Source: Thalassobius sp047123305 (GTDB taxonomy: Bacteria; Pseudomonadota; Alphaproteobacteria; Rhodobacterales; Rhodobacteraceae). From it: DNA of 64,000 nt. The notes beneath the pieces are model-generated. The model saw only the letters and a list, made by a program, of their open reading frames with translations, was not told the DNA's origin and made no database searches. The stretch spans positions 992,001 through 1,056,000 of the forward strand of contig NZ_CP138918.1 in assembly GCF_047123305.1 (NCBI RefSeq), written 5' to 3'. Positions 47,706 to 56,829 of the stretch are shown one piece after another. Position numbers and translations under genes: made by a program. The number at the start of each line of letters is the position of its first letter. Positions within the stretch are counted from its first letter, which is position 1.

Positions 47706-48821
47706 TCAGAAATCCGACAGGTCCTGCCACCGGCCCGCTTCAGCCGAGGCCAGCGTGGCGGCGACAATCCGGTTCACCTCATGCCCATCACGGAAGCTGG
47801 GCCAGCGCGCCTCCCCACTGGCAATCGCCTCCAAGAAATCCTTCGCCTCGATGATGATCTGATCTTGATAGCCGGTGCCATGGCCCGGCCCCTGACAGAA
47901 AGGCAGGTAATCCGGATGTGCCGGACCGATCAGGATTTTGGTAAAGCCCTGTGTCGCCTCTAGCCCGTCCCGACGGTACAGCCACAGCGCATTCTGATCC
48001 TCCTGATCAAACCGGATCGCCCCTTTGGTGCCGCTGATTTCATAGGCGTAGCCCATCTTACGTCCCGTCGCGACACGGCTGAAATACATCTGGCCCATAA
48101 CGCCATTTTCGAACCGGCACATCATCTGGGCGTGGTCATCATTCGTGACCTTGCCGCCTGGGCGGGCGCTGTGCACCGTCTCCACCATGCCGATGACAGA
48201 GGCCACAGGCCCCAACAATGCAAGCGCAGCATTGATCATATGAGGGGCAAGATCCCCCATCGTTCCGTTTGCCATCCCCTCTGTCCGCCAAGAGGCGGGG
48301 GTGTCGGGATCGGCATAGAAATCCTCTGTGTGTTCGCCGCGGAACCAAGTGATGTCGCCAATCGCCCCCTCCGCCAACAGCTGCCGTGCATATTGGCTGG
48401 CAGGGGTGCGGATGTAGTTGAACCCCACCATATTTGCCACGCCCGAGGCCTCGGCCGCAGCAACCATAGCCGCGCTATCTGCCAGGGAGGCCCCCAGCGG
48501 TTTTTCACAAAGCACCGGCTTGCCCAAAGCAAAGGCAGCCTCGGCAATCTCGCGGTGCAGGGCCTGCGGGGTGGCGATCACAATTGCCTCGACCTTGGGA
48601 TCGGTGACAAGAGTCCGCCAACTGTCCGTCGCCCGCAGAAACCCATAGGCCTTTCGATACCATTCCGCCGATTGTGGGCTGGAGGCACAAATCATTTCCA
48701 GCCGTGGTCGCAGTGTGGTGTCAAAAATTGCCCCCACCGAAGACATGGCAACAGCATGGGCCTTGCCCATGTAGCCGCCGCCCAAAATGCCAATCCCGAT
48801 CTCGGTTCCATAGGCCGTCAT
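47706..48821 (-). CDS. Gfo/Idh/MocA-family dehydrogenase (inositol-dehydrogenase-like)
   Basis: 371 residues from ATG 48821 with GAGGAG upstream; the open frame extends 83 codons further but runs across the operator and lacks family sequence. It is an NAD(P)-dependent sugar or cyclitol dehydrogenase: Rossmann GGGYMGKAHA near residues 13-22 and the catalytic EKPLG block (Lys in 'VLCEKPLGASL'). The linked iolB, inositol-type transporter and shared operators point to scyllo- or myo-inositol oxidation. Confidence 0.88.
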   Translation of the reverse strand: MTAYGTEIGIGILGGGYMGKAHAVAMSSVGAIFDTTLRPRLEMICASSPQSAEWYRKAYGFLRATDSWRTLVTDPKVEAIVIATPQALHREIAEAAFALGKPVLCEKPLGASLADSAAMVAAAEASGVANMVGFNYIRTPASQYARQLLAEGAIGDITWFRGEHTEDFYADPDTPASWRTEGMANGTMGDLAPHMINAALALLGPVASVIGMVETVHSARPGGKVTNDDHAQMMCRFENGVMGQMYFSRVATGRKMGYAYEISGTKGAIRFDQEDQNALWLYRRDGLEATQGFTKILIGPAHPDYLPFCQGPGHGTGYQDQIIIEAKDFLEAIASGEARWPSFRDGHEVNRIVAATLASAEAGRWQDLSDF

Positions 48822-48870
48822 GCTGGGCTCCTCTGATGCACTCATTTGGGCAATCCGGCGGTTTTGCATT

Positions 48871-48884
48871 TGCAACCGGTTGCA
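48871..48884. promoter_or_regulatory. LacI-family operator between the dehydrogenase and iolB
   Basis: TGCAACCGGTTGCA, identical to the core of the site at 47527-47542. It lies 50 bp upstream of the dehydrogenase start and 164 bp upstream of iolB, in a divergent promoter region, and could control both. No LacI-type gene is in the window. Confidence 0.8.
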
Positions 48885-49047
48885 GTTTTTGTATCTTGCG
48901 ATTCGAGATCCGACAAGACGGATCTTGTTGCGGAACGGAATTTGACCCTGGTTTGACCCCAGGCCCCTCGGATCAGTGGATTGATATTCAATCCTAATTC
49001 CGCCCGCAGCGGTAACCGGCAAAGTGACAGCGACAAGGATGCGAAAG

Positions 49048-49890
49048 ATGCACATCGCCCCCCATGACAATCAAAACAAACCGATCGTCGATGTGGACCA
49101 CCCGCTGGTGCCGCTGAACTATTTCAACATAGTGAAACTGACACGCGGAGAAGTCTTTGACTATGCTGTTCCCGGCTATGAGACCTGCGTGGTGCCCGCC
49201 ACCGGCACAGTGGATCTGGACGTGGATGGTGCCGGTTTCTCCGCGCTTGGCAATCGCGGCGAAGATGTTTGGGACGGGGAGCCTGAAGGCGTCTATGTGC
49301 CGGTGGGTGCAAATGTGCGGATGACCTGCACCTCTGACAACGCCGAGGTGTTTGTGGCCGGTGCCAAATACGACCGCGTGCTGGAACCCTTTGACGTGCG
49401 TTCGCCGCAGATCGATCTGGTGCAGTACGGATCGGATGACACCAAAACCCACCGCAAGATCAAACACATCCTGGGCGCAGAACATCACGACAAAGTCGGG
49501 CGCCTCTTGGTCAGCGAGTTGTTTACTGTCGGCGCGGGCGGCTGGTCCGGCTTTCCCAGCCACAAACATGACACCGACCGCCTGCCCGAAGAAACCCGTC
49601 ATGATGAGACCTATAACTTCCGGTTCAAACCGAACTACGGCTCTGGCATGCAGATGTTGCAGCGGGTGGATAACGAACCGGGCGATGCCTACCATGTGGT
49701 CAACGGCTCCACGATGCTGATCGACAAAGGCTACCACCCCTGCGCCGTTCTGCCCGGCTATGAAATGTATTATTTCACCATCCTGGGTGGCGAAAGCCAG
49801 CGCAGCCTAAAACAGTACTTCCAACCCACCCACGAAGAACAGCTGCACACGATCCCTGGCATTATGGATATGGTTGCCAAGTTTAAGTGA
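49048..49890 (+). CDS. iolB: 5-deoxy-glucuronate isomerase
   Basis: 280 residues from ATG 49048, with AAGGA about nine bases upstream; 49039 is an alternative ATG. In myo-inositol breakdown it isomerises 5-deoxy-glucuronate to 5-dehydro-2-deoxy-gluconate. The bicupin metal motif is visible in 'GGWSGFPSHKHDTDRLPEETRHDETYNFRFKP' (His and Glu ligands), with 'YHPCAVLPGYEMYYFTILGG' closing the fold. It faces away from the dehydrogenase and ends in a strong terminator. Confidence 0.93.
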   Translation: MHIAPHDNQNKPIVDVDHPLVPLNYFNIVKLTRGEVFDYAVPGYETCVVPATGTVDLDVDGAGFSALGNRGEDVWDGEPEGVYVPVGANVRMTCTSDNAEVFVAGAKYDRVLEPFDVRSPQIDLVQYGSDDTKTHRKIKHILGAEHHDKVGRLLVSELFTVGAGGWSGFPSHKHDTDRLPEETRHDETYNFRFKPNYGSGMQMLQRVDNEPGDAYHVVNGSTMLIDKGYHPCAVLPGYEMYYFTILGGESQRSLKQYFQPTHEEQLHTIPGIMDMVAKFK

Positions 49891-49955
49891 GCAGATCACG
49901 CGGTGGCCCAGCCCGCCCCGGCGAAACTTGACAAAAAGAATCGGTTTAAGTAGCC

Positions 49956-49990
49956 ACGAGGGAGCCGCTGTCGGCCCCTCGTTTTCGTTT
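49956..49990 (+). terminator. terminator of iolB
   Basis: ACGAGGG-(A)-GCCG-CTGT-CGGC-CCCTCGT, an 11-bp stem with one bulged A, followed by TTTTCGTTTT. A strong intrinsic terminator about 65 bp after the stop. Confidence 0.88.
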
Positions 49991-50097
49991 TGGCGTCTTC
50001 GAACTGGTGCACGCAGTAAGCCAGCAAACCCGTTCCTTTGACGTGCTGGCGCTTTTCCCATGATTGCCGCAGGTCAGTGCCTATTCTGGTGTCTGCC

Positions 50098-51123
50098 ATG
50101 ACTGCTTCCTCCCGTGGCCCGCGTTCCGGGCTTTCGCTGCGCACGCAATTTTCCGCGGTAGCAATCGCAACCCTGTTGATCAGCTCTGCCGCCACCGCGC
50201 AAGACAGCACTAAGCCACAACGCCCTGCTGCCCCTTCCGCGCCGGTCAGCGTCACTGCAGAAACCAGCGCTGCCCCTGTGGTTGCAGCGGACATAGCGGC
50301 CGATATGGCAACCTCATCTGAGACTATTGCCACTACGGACGACGATCCGGCGACTGCTCTTGCGACATCTCCACCGGATACCAGTGCGGAAACGTCCGTC
50401 GCAGGTACCAGCCCAGACGCAGAGGCTCAGGCTGTTCCGGAAAATTTGCAAAAAACTCTGCAACTTGCGTCGCAAACTGCCCTGAAATTCCTGCGTGACG
50501 GCGGCCCGTCGATCTGGGCCATCGCTGCCCTTTCGGTCCTGACCCTTGCGCTGATCCTATGGAAAATCTGGCGCTTGGTGGTGCTGGGCGCCTGGTCGCA
50601 GGGCCGCGCACCGCAGGCGTTGGAGGCCTGGAACGCGGGTCACAAGGACCGCGCCCGCGACATGATTGCGCGCCGCCGTGGCCTGCGCAGCAAGGTGCTG
50701 CGCGCCGCCTTTAAGGCCTCCACCAACCTGCCAGAGCAGAGCGCGCGTGAGGAAACTACCCGGGTGGCCAAGAAACATCTGGCCGAGGCATCTTCGGGCC
50801 TGCGGGCCTTGGAACTTATCGCAACCATCGCGCCGCTGCTGGGTCTGCTGGGCACCGTGATGGGCATGATCGCTGCCTTTCAGGCATTGCAGGAAAGCGG
50901 CAGCCGGGCCGATCCTTCGCTGCTGGCCGGGGGCATCTGGGAAGCGTTGCTGACCACTGCGGCCGGCATGGCTGTGGCGATCCCGGCGTCGGCCACGCTG
51001 ACCTGGTTTGAGGCGGTGGTGGACCGGCTGCGCCGCGATGTGGAAGATGCCGCCAGCCGTGTGTTCATTGCCAATGCGGTTGAACGCCAGACACCTGCAA
51101 AGCCCGCTTTGGTCGCCGAATAA
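50098..51123 (+). CDS. exbB: ExbB/TolQ-type proton-channel subunit
   Basis: 341 residues from ATG 50098, longer than usual because of an N-terminal signal-like helix (to about residue 34) and a Ala/Thr/Ser-rich periplasmic stretch to about 120. The MotA/TolQ/ExbB core follows: a helix at about 140-160 and the paired helices in 'LELIATIAPLLGLLGTVMGMIAAF' and 'AGGIWEALLTTAAGMAVAIPAS'. With ExbD it uses the proton gradient to drive TonB. First of a four-gene unit. Confidence 0.88.
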   Translation: MTASSRGPRSGLSLRTQFSAVAIATLLISSAATAQDSTKPQRPAAPSAPVSVTAETSAAPVVAADIAADMATSSETIATTDDDPATALATSPPDTSAETSVAGTSPDAEAQAVPENLQKTLQLASQTALKFLRDGGPSIWAIAALSVLTLALILWKIWRLVVLGAWSQGRAPQALEAWNAGHKDRARDMIARRRGLRSKVLRAAFKASTNLPEQSAREETTRVAKKHLAEASSGLRALELIATIAPLLGLLGTVMGMIAAFQALQESGSRADPSLLAGGIWEALLTTAAGMAVAIPASATLTWFEAVVDRLRRDVEDAASRVFIANAVERQTPAKPALVAE

Positions 51124-51133
51124 CCCAAAGCTA

Positions 51134-51514
51134 ATGGACCTCTCACCCCCAGCCCGTATCCGGCGCAAACCCTCGCTCACTCCGATGATTGACGTGGTGT
51201 TCCTGCTGCTGGTGTTCTTCATGCTTGCGTCACGGTTTGGCATGGATCAGGTGATCGCAATGCCATTGGCGTCGGCAGGCGGCACGGCAGAGACCACTGC
51301 CCCAAAACTGGTGGACGTTCTGCCGGAGCTGACTCGCCTGAATGGAATTGACCGCCCGTTGGCGCAGGTCATTGCCGAATTGCGCACGCTAGGGGCCGCG
51401 CCCACGGACACCATTGTGCTGCGCAGCCGGGAAGAGACTTCAATCCAGCGTATTGTAGAAGTGTCCGAAGCACTGCGCGACGCGGGTTTTGCCAATCTGG
51501 TGCTGGTGAAATGA
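51134..51514 (+). CDS. exbD: ExbD/TolR-type protein with membrane Asp
   Basis: 126 residues from ATG 51134, ten bases after exbB. One N-terminal membrane helix 'SLTPMIDVVFLLLVFFMLASRF' carries Asp20, the residue that moves protons in ExbD, then a periplasmic domain. The next gene is a second, divergent ExbD. Confidence 0.88.
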   Translation: MDLSPPARIRRKPSLTPMIDVVFLLLVFFMLASRFGMDQVIAMPLASAGGTAETTAPKLVDVLPELTRLNGIDRPLAQVIAELRTLGAAPTDTIVLRSREETSIQRIVEVSEALRDAGFANLVLVK

Positions 51515-51524
51515 GGGACGTGAC

Positions 51525-51911
51525 ATGAGCCTCGACTTCTCGCCGCCACAACGCAAACCGCAGGGGGAATCCATCGTACCGATGATCAACGTGGTCTTCC
51601 TACTGCTGATCTTCTTCCTGATGACGGCCCAAATTGCGCCCCCCGAACCCTTTGAAGTGGCCCCGCCCAAGGCCCAGAAAGCCTCCGATCCGAAGGCTGA
51701 TCAGCTGCTTTATCTCAGCGACAAAGGTGTGTTGCAGTTTCAGGACAGCCAGGGTGCGGCCGCCATTGCCGCATTGTCTCCGGAAGGTGCAAAACCGGGC
51801 CTTGTCCTGCGTGCGGATGGCGCCGCCAAGGGCCACCGTCTGGCCGAGGTCATGGCGGATCTGCGCAAGGCCGGATTTGACCGGATCGAACTGGTGGTAC
51901 AGCAGCCATGA
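51525..51911 (+). CDS. second ExbD/TolR-type protein with Asn in place of the membrane Asp
   Basis: 128 residues, ten bases after the first ExbD. The membrane helix reads 'SIVPMINVVFLLLIFFLMTAQI': the codon at the conserved proton-carrying Asp is AAC (Asn21). The periplasmic domain follows ('LLYLSDKGVLQFQDSQG', 'LVLRADGAAKGHRLAEVMADLRKAGFDRIELV'). It overlaps tonB by 4 bp. Probably a partner of the first ExbD in a mixed complex, not an independent proton channel. Confidence 0.85.
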   Translation: MSLDFSPPQRKPQGESIVPMINVVFLLLIFFLMTAQIAPPEPFEVAPPKAQKASDPKADQLLYLSDKGVLQFQDSQGAAAIAALSPEGAKPGLVLRADGAAKGHRLAEVMADLRKAGFDRIELVVQQP

Positions 51912-52981
51912 AACGTTGGGGGGAATTTCTAAGCTTCGCCGCGGTGGCCGTTGCCCTGCATCTGGGGCTGGTTGCTCTGGTCCTGCCGGACCTTGACGGC
52001 GCAGAGGCAGGTGGCGTGGGCGGTGAGGCGGTCGTGACCCTGCAAGGCGCCCCGGATCAAGTTGCCGAAATGATCAAGGAATGGACCCGCCCACCGGTGC
52101 ATCAAACCGATGCACCGCAGAGGGAAGACGCGCCAGATGTGGTGGAAGACGCCCCGCAGATGGCGGCGCTGACGCTGGATGCGGCGCCTGACACCTCAAC
52201 CCAGATTGCCGCGCTTTCCGGGGACGTGCCCGATCCCGCCCTGCCCGTCATCCCCAGTCAAGCAGCGCCGCCACCACCGCCAGAGATGTCTCAGCCGGTG
52301 CTACAGCAGCCGGTGTTGCCCACCACACAAGATCCACGGCCCAAAACCTCCGCAGAGGCCGCGCCTCGCCCGATGGCCCGCCCTACCGCACCGCGCCCCG
52401 TGGCCACAGAGCAACCCAAGTCTCCACAGGCTGATGTTCAGCCCCCTGAAGCCCCTAAGCCTGAACCGGAGCCTGAACCGGAGCCTGAACCAGAGCCGGT
52501 CAAGAAACCCGAACCAAAGCCCGAGGTAAAATCCAAGCCAAAGGCCAAACCGAAACCCAAGTCCGAGTCCAAGGCCAAAGCGAGCGATCTGAATCGCGCG
52601 GCCAGTGCAGGATCGGCCACCCAGAAAGCGGCTGGAACCGGCGGCACAAATCAGGCGGGCAACGCTGGAAAATCCAAAGTCAAAGCGCTGGGGAAAGGCA
52701 AAGAGGCCAAGCTGAAATCGATCTGGGGCAGCAAAATCGTCACCCGTATCGAACGCCGCAAAAAGGCGCTGCGGGGCGTGAAAGCCAAAGGCAAAACCAC
52801 CCTTGCCCTGCGGATCGCCCCAAGCGGTCAGCTGCTCTCGGTTTCGATTGCAAAATCCTCTGGCGTCGCCGCACTGGATGAAGCCGCCATTGCAGCTGTG
52901 AAACGAGTTGGTAAATTTCCCAAAGCCCCCAAAGGGTTAACCGACAAAAGCTACCGCTTCAACATTCCGATCCGGAACTGA
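51908..52981 (+). CDS. tonB: TonB-family energy transducer
   Basis: 357 residues. One N-terminal membrane anchor (about 8-28), a long Pro-rich spacer with Glu-Pro repeats around 187-197 and Lys-Pro repeats around 205-225, and a C-terminal TonB domain ('KTTLALRIAPSGQLLSVSIAKSSGVAALDEAAIAAVKRVGKFP') at about 295-345. It carries force from ExbB/ExbD to outer-membrane receptors. No receptor gene is in the window. ATGA overlap with the second ExbD. Confidence 0.9.
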   Translation: MKRWGEFLSFAAVAVALHLGLVALVLPDLDGAEAGGVGGEAVVTLQGAPDQVAEMIKEWTRPPVHQTDAPQREDAPDVVEDAPQMAALTLDAAPDTSTQIAALSGDVPDPALPVIPSQAAPPPPPEMSQPVLQQPVLPTTQDPRPKTSAEAAPRPMARPTAPRPVATEQPKSPQADVQPPEAPKPEPEPEPEPEPEPVKKPEPKPEVKSKPKAKPKPKSESKAKASDLNRAASAGSATQKAAGTGGTNQAGNAGKSKVKALGKGKEAKLKSIWGSKIVTRIERRKKALRGVKAKGKTTLALRIAPSGQLLSVSIAKSSGVAALDEAAIAAVKRVGKFPKAPKGLTDKSYRFNIPIRN

Positions 52982-53986
52982 AAAAGAACAGAATATGGAA
53001 GCATCGGCGCCGGGCCGTCAGTCCGAACCAAGGGCATTGTGAAACACATGACACCTGCATTAGAGGGCAGCGCCGACCGCACTACTTTGCAACAGACCCT
53101 TGGCTGAGACAATGCCCATGCCACCTGTGCGCACGTCAGCCAAATAGACGATACTTACAGGAAACAACAAACTTTTTGGAAAATGGTGCTCAAGAGGGAG
53201 TTTAAAAAATTGAGTAAATAATTGAAAATAAATGGAAAAGTTTTCATTTAAAAACTCCTATACCCCTCTCTGTACCCACATCTCCAAATTTACCTCCGGT
53301 GCGAGTGCGAATGCCCGCTTTGAAAACAGGCGCAAGCGCGCTTGTGTCCGCGAATGTCAATTAGTTGTTGCAAGTTAGAGATCCAAATGAGGCGATCAAC
53401 TAACGTCTGTATCATTCGATGTTGCCTCTATGATGTCCAGGCCGTCGCTGAAGGCGGCGACCAGTTTTTTCCACGGCTATATGGGCTTTCGCGCCGGTAC
53501 AGTCGTTCATGGCCTTGTTGATGCATGACAGCTTTCAGCCATTTCACGACATTCACATGAAGCTCAGAATGTTCTCTGCTGCAGACGCAAAGCTCTAAGG
53601 TCAATTTCCCGAAAGCTACCTTTCAATACTAAACCGCAGCGGTGCCGTATGCTGCGTGAGCCACCAATGGCAGCTATGCGCAGTTTGTGTACTTTGCAAA
53701 GTCGAAGCTTCTTGCTTCATGAGTGGGCATGACGGCCCTTTGCAGACCTTAAGCCACAACTCACGATGCTGCGGTCTCAGCCCACATTGCTGCCATTCGC
53801 ATCGGCTGAGCCAAGCCACAAATTGAGACTGTCTGGCCGCAAGTTAGGGCCGTCTATACGGGATCTCAAACGCCGCCGGACTGACTGAATGCGAATTTTT
53901 GCCTCTTTGAGAACGGCGCGAGCTTCCTCAACAAGCTCAACTCATTCAAAAGGTTTCATTTTTTCTTGTATGCCTCGTTGATATGA
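52982..53986. other. gene-poor stretch upstream-facing the Lamassu-like cassette
   Basis: About 1 kb with no open frame I would call a gene. Base use is more AT-rich than the neighbouring operons between about 53150 and 53260 and again near 53860-53990. It may contain decayed coding sequence; a short open frame at 53616-53819 on the minus strand has no recognisable similarity. It separates the tonB unit from the ATPase gene end. Confidence 0.55.
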
Positions 53987-55714
53987 TTACTTCGATAGCA
54001 GTAATTCATGCATTTCGCCGACGTCAGCGATCGCTTCAGAAAACTGATCACGTCGCAAGATGGAGTACTTTTCGTTGGAGAGAACGATACGGTTCGCACC
54101 TTTCGGAATAATTTCATCTGGCACAGCTTCTGTGGAAATCGTTCCCAGAATGAGTTGCTGACCATCAAGCGCCTTAGAGAAGATGAACTTGAAAATCGCG
54201 CCCAAGTTGCTCGTGTCTTGCTCTTGTTGCTGCGGCGAGTCGATGATGAGCGGGCAGACTTTGGTGCCGCCAAATTTCTTCATTGTGTGCAACAGCGCAA
54301 AATACTGAGCTAGCAAAGCACGAGGGAGATCACTGCCTAGAGCGTTATTCTTTATTACCCTAGTTGGTTCCGCATAATCGCTTTCTTCCAAAACGAACAC
54401 GTTGAGAGCGTTCAAGTATTCTTTCATACGCGACTGGTAATATTCGAGGATCTCCTTTTTCCTCTTTGAGTCCAGCTTCAAGTCAGCCTTTAGCCCATCG
54501 ATCGCCTTTTGAACTTCTTCGATTGACTCATCTTTACCAACTATGTCTGCGCTCAGAGAGACGACCATCTCTTTGTTGCCCTCTGAAGCAACAATGTCGC
54601 GCAAGGTCACTTCCGATTTTTTTCGATTAAGCAACAGTTCCATTTCGTGGGTTGCTTGCCCGACCGATCGATATTCGCGTTCTGCTGCATCGAGCTTCTC
54701 AGTAACTTCGATACGGGCTTTCTGTCGCTGATCTAGAATTCCTCGGCAGTAGTCCACGTCATCCAGCAATCCAAACCTTTCTTGAAATGAATTCTCGAAC
54801 TCTGTTCCGCATGTGGGGCATCCTACAATGTCGGGCGTCTCAAGCCGTGCAGCATACTCGTAGTCGGCAGTCAGCTCTGATATTGAGCGACGAAGGATCG
54901 CGATATCGGTATCAATCGCGTTTCGTTCGTTCCTTATGTCTTTGACCTTAGTAAGAGCATCCTGTTGTCGTGCCCTCTGCAGATTGTAAGAGTCGACCAG
55001 TTGGTCCAACTCTTCCTTGAAGGCCACAGGATCAAGGCTGACTTGGATTTGAGAGGAACGTTTCTGAAAAGTGGCCAGCGCGGTAGACAGAACGTTTCTT
55101 TCGGCTTGGTGAGTTGACTTCGTCTCTAAGAATTCCATCTCTTTCTTCTTGGCATCGTAGTAGCTCTGCGGACGTATGCCCATATGATACTCGATCATGT
55201 TCTTGCGAAACGAAGTGAACTGCTGAAGCCCGCTAAACGACTCCCAACTCTTAGTCCAGCCAGCGTCTTGATCAACATAAAATGGAAGAAAGTAGAATGC
55301 TGGTCCAGCTCGCCCTAATTTGCCGTCCGCGCTCTTCTCCAGTTCAATATTGAAATTCAGTTGTTCACAGATAAAACTAGCGATGCCCCCTTCCGTCGAG
55401 ATGCCACTGTGCTTTGAAATCATGCCCTTCTGGGCATCAAAGACACCAAAGTGTTTTCCGTCCCTAACAATGAAGTAAGTTGCGCCATTCAGAAAAATTT
55501 CAGAACAGTAAAACGCTTTAGCTCGTTTCCACCGAGTATTGTTCATTTGAGGCGCGTCGGCGCCAATAGAATGATAGAGGGACTTGATTAGCGTCGATTT
55601 TCCAACATCATTCTCCCCCGTCAGAATGTTCATTCCGGACTGAAAGCTCACTGTCCTCGCGGCTTTCTCGAGCTTTGATACTATCCAGAGCTTTTTGAAC
55701 ACCAAGCCTGTCAT
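53987..55714 (-). CDS. SMC/Rad50-like ATPase with CxxC hook (LmuB-like)
   Basis: 575 residues. N-terminal Walker A GENDVGKST at 33-41; central coiled-coil stretches at about 185-290 and 325-440 flank a zinc-hook-like CPTC at 299-302 (single CxxC, so zinc binding would need a second molecule); C-terminal Walker B-like 'CPLIIDSPQQQEQD' from 487 with Asp492. This is the Rad50/SMC layout. It follows a DUF4297-type nuclease gene by 41 bp. Together they resemble two-gene Lamassu anti-phage systems, in which the SMC-like subunit senses DNA and activates the nuclease. Codon use and base content look foreign to the region. Confidence 0.85.
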   Translation of the reverse strand: MTGLVFKKLWIVSKLEKAARTVSFQSGMNILTGENDVGKSTLIKSLYHSIGADAPQMNNTRWKRAKAFYCSEIFLNGATYFIVRDGKHFGVFDAQKGMISKHSGISTEGGIASFICEQLNFNIELEKSADGKLGRAGPAFYFLPFYVDQDAGWTKSWESFSGLQQFTSFRKNMIEYHMGIRPQSYYDAKKKEMEFLETKSTHQAERNVLSTALATFQKRSSQIQVSLDPVAFKEELDQLVDSYNLQRARQQDALTKVKDIRNERNAIDTDIAILRRSISELTADYEYAARLETPDIVGCPTCGTEFENSFQERFGLLDDVDYCRGILDQRQKARIEVTEKLDAAEREYRSVGQATHEMELLLNRKKSEVTLRDIVASEGNKEMVVSLSADIVGKDESIEEVQKAIDGLKADLKLDSKRKKEILEYYQSRMKEYLNALNVFVLEESDYAEPTRVIKNNALGSDLPRALLAQYFALLHTMKKFGGTKVCPLIIDSPQQQEQDTSNLGAIFKFIFSKALDGQQLILGTISTEAVPDEIIPKGANRIVLSNEKYSILRRDQFSEAIADVGEMHELLLSK

Positions 55715-55755
55715 CTTCGCGACCTTTTCTTAGGTTTCTAATGAGTTTATGGAAA

Positions 55756-56829
55756 TTAAATTTCTTCATTGAACACAATCACAGCGAACGCCAAGAAATA
55801 GAACTTTTCATTGTATAAGGGTAAGCAGTCTGTCAATTGCGCGATGTTTGACAAGGCGCTTGCAAGGAAATCGGGTAGCGCCTCTGCCGCCTCTGTATGG
55901 AAGTGATGTTCGAGGCGAGTCTTAAGCTCCTCGGCATCGCCGTTTGTAGGATTGGTGTAGTCAGCTACCGCGTTGGAGATCTTTTTCCCCATTTTCATAA
56001 GGTCGACGGCAACCCATCCTGCTTCCTTCAGTTCGGCATTCACCAACGTCATATCAGGGGCGCGAGTTGTGTTGTTTGCAGCCAGTTGGATTGTTTTCGA
56101 AAGAAATTTTCGGTCAACGCATTTCTTTACCTTAAGATCATCGGTTGAAGAAATCGTCTCAGAATCGACGTTATTCTTACGATTGATCTCGTCCTGCACC
56201 AACCTAGCCCACGCGTGCATGTTGACCCCATGGCCTTCTCCAAGCTCCATCTTGAACAGCTCGGACACTTCGCCCATTAGGAAGCTCTGCATGGCATCCA
56301 GCGAGACCCCAGTTGTAAGAAAGTAAACGTTGTTCAGGCGTTCCTCATCAAAGTCTGATAGCTCCTCGGAGAGTTTTTCCTTGATCTTTTTCACATCGCT
56401 TGCCTTGAGATCGGTGGCGCGCGAATTGCTCCCACAAAACGAAAACGGTACATTTGAAACGAGAACTGTCTTGACCTTGTACCCGGTGCAGATGCCATCG
56501 AAGTTTTCGTACATTTTGCCAAGGATTGAAGGCTTTCTTCCTTCCTTTGTCTTGGCGCGCGCCAAATAGAACCCCAATGTGACGCTTGAAGATGATTTCT
56601 TTGTTTTGACCTGGCAAAAGTCGACGTTCTGTGGGTCGTCGTTCGGTTCCATGAAGACCACATCGTCGTGGTATTCGAAAGCAACCAGATAGTCAGCACC
56701 TTCCAGATGCTTCTTTATCATTTCGCAAAATGCCCAGTTTTTTTGATAGTCAAACCGTAGGTTTGTGTCAGCCCCAGCGGTTTCGCGCTGCGGCTTTTTC
56801 AACATTTCTTCAAGTAGTTGCGACGCCAC
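55756..56829 (-). CDS. DUF4297/Cap4-type dsDNA nuclease (LmuA-like)
   Basis: 357 residues from a GTG at 56829; ATG 56805 is a plausible alternative with a better ribosome binding site. The N-terminal PD-(D/E)xK-type nuclease shows 'ETAGADTNLRFDYQKNWA' (16-33), 'VAFEYHDDVVF' with Glu52 and Asp55/56, and QVK at 73-75 (FCQVKTKK), the DUF4297/Cap4 pattern. The C-terminal 200 residues have no motif I recognise and would be the regulatory or partner-binding part. First gene of a two-gene cassette with the SMC-like ATPase. Confidence 0.85.
   Translation of the reverse strand: MASQLLEEMLKKPQRETAGADTNLRFDYQKNWAFCEMIKKHLEGADYLVAFEYHDDVVFMEPNDDPQNVDFCQVKTKKSSSSVTLGFYLARAKTKEGRKPSILGKMYENFDGICTGYKVKTVLVSNVPFSFCGSNSRATDLKASDVKKIKEKLSEELSDFDEERLNNVYFLTTGVSLDAMQSFLMGEVSELFKMELGEGHGVNMHAWARLVQDEINRKNNVDSETISSTDDLKVKKCVDRKFLSKTIQLAANNTTRAPDMTLVNAELKEAGWVAVDLMKMGKKISNAVADYTNPTNGDAEELKTRLEHHFHTEAAEALPDFLASALSNIAQLTDCLPLYNEKFYFLAFAVIVFNEEI

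Noticed and set aside
52440..52600. Repetitive GAACCGGAGCCT-like sequence considered as a tandem repeat or CRISPR-like array
   Set aside because: It encodes the Glu-Pro and Lys-Pro spacer of TonB in frame; no spacer-repeat structure.
53616..53819. Short minus-strand open frame in the gap right of tonB
   Set aside because: 67 codons, no ribosome binding site, no recognisable similarity; may be a decayed fragment.
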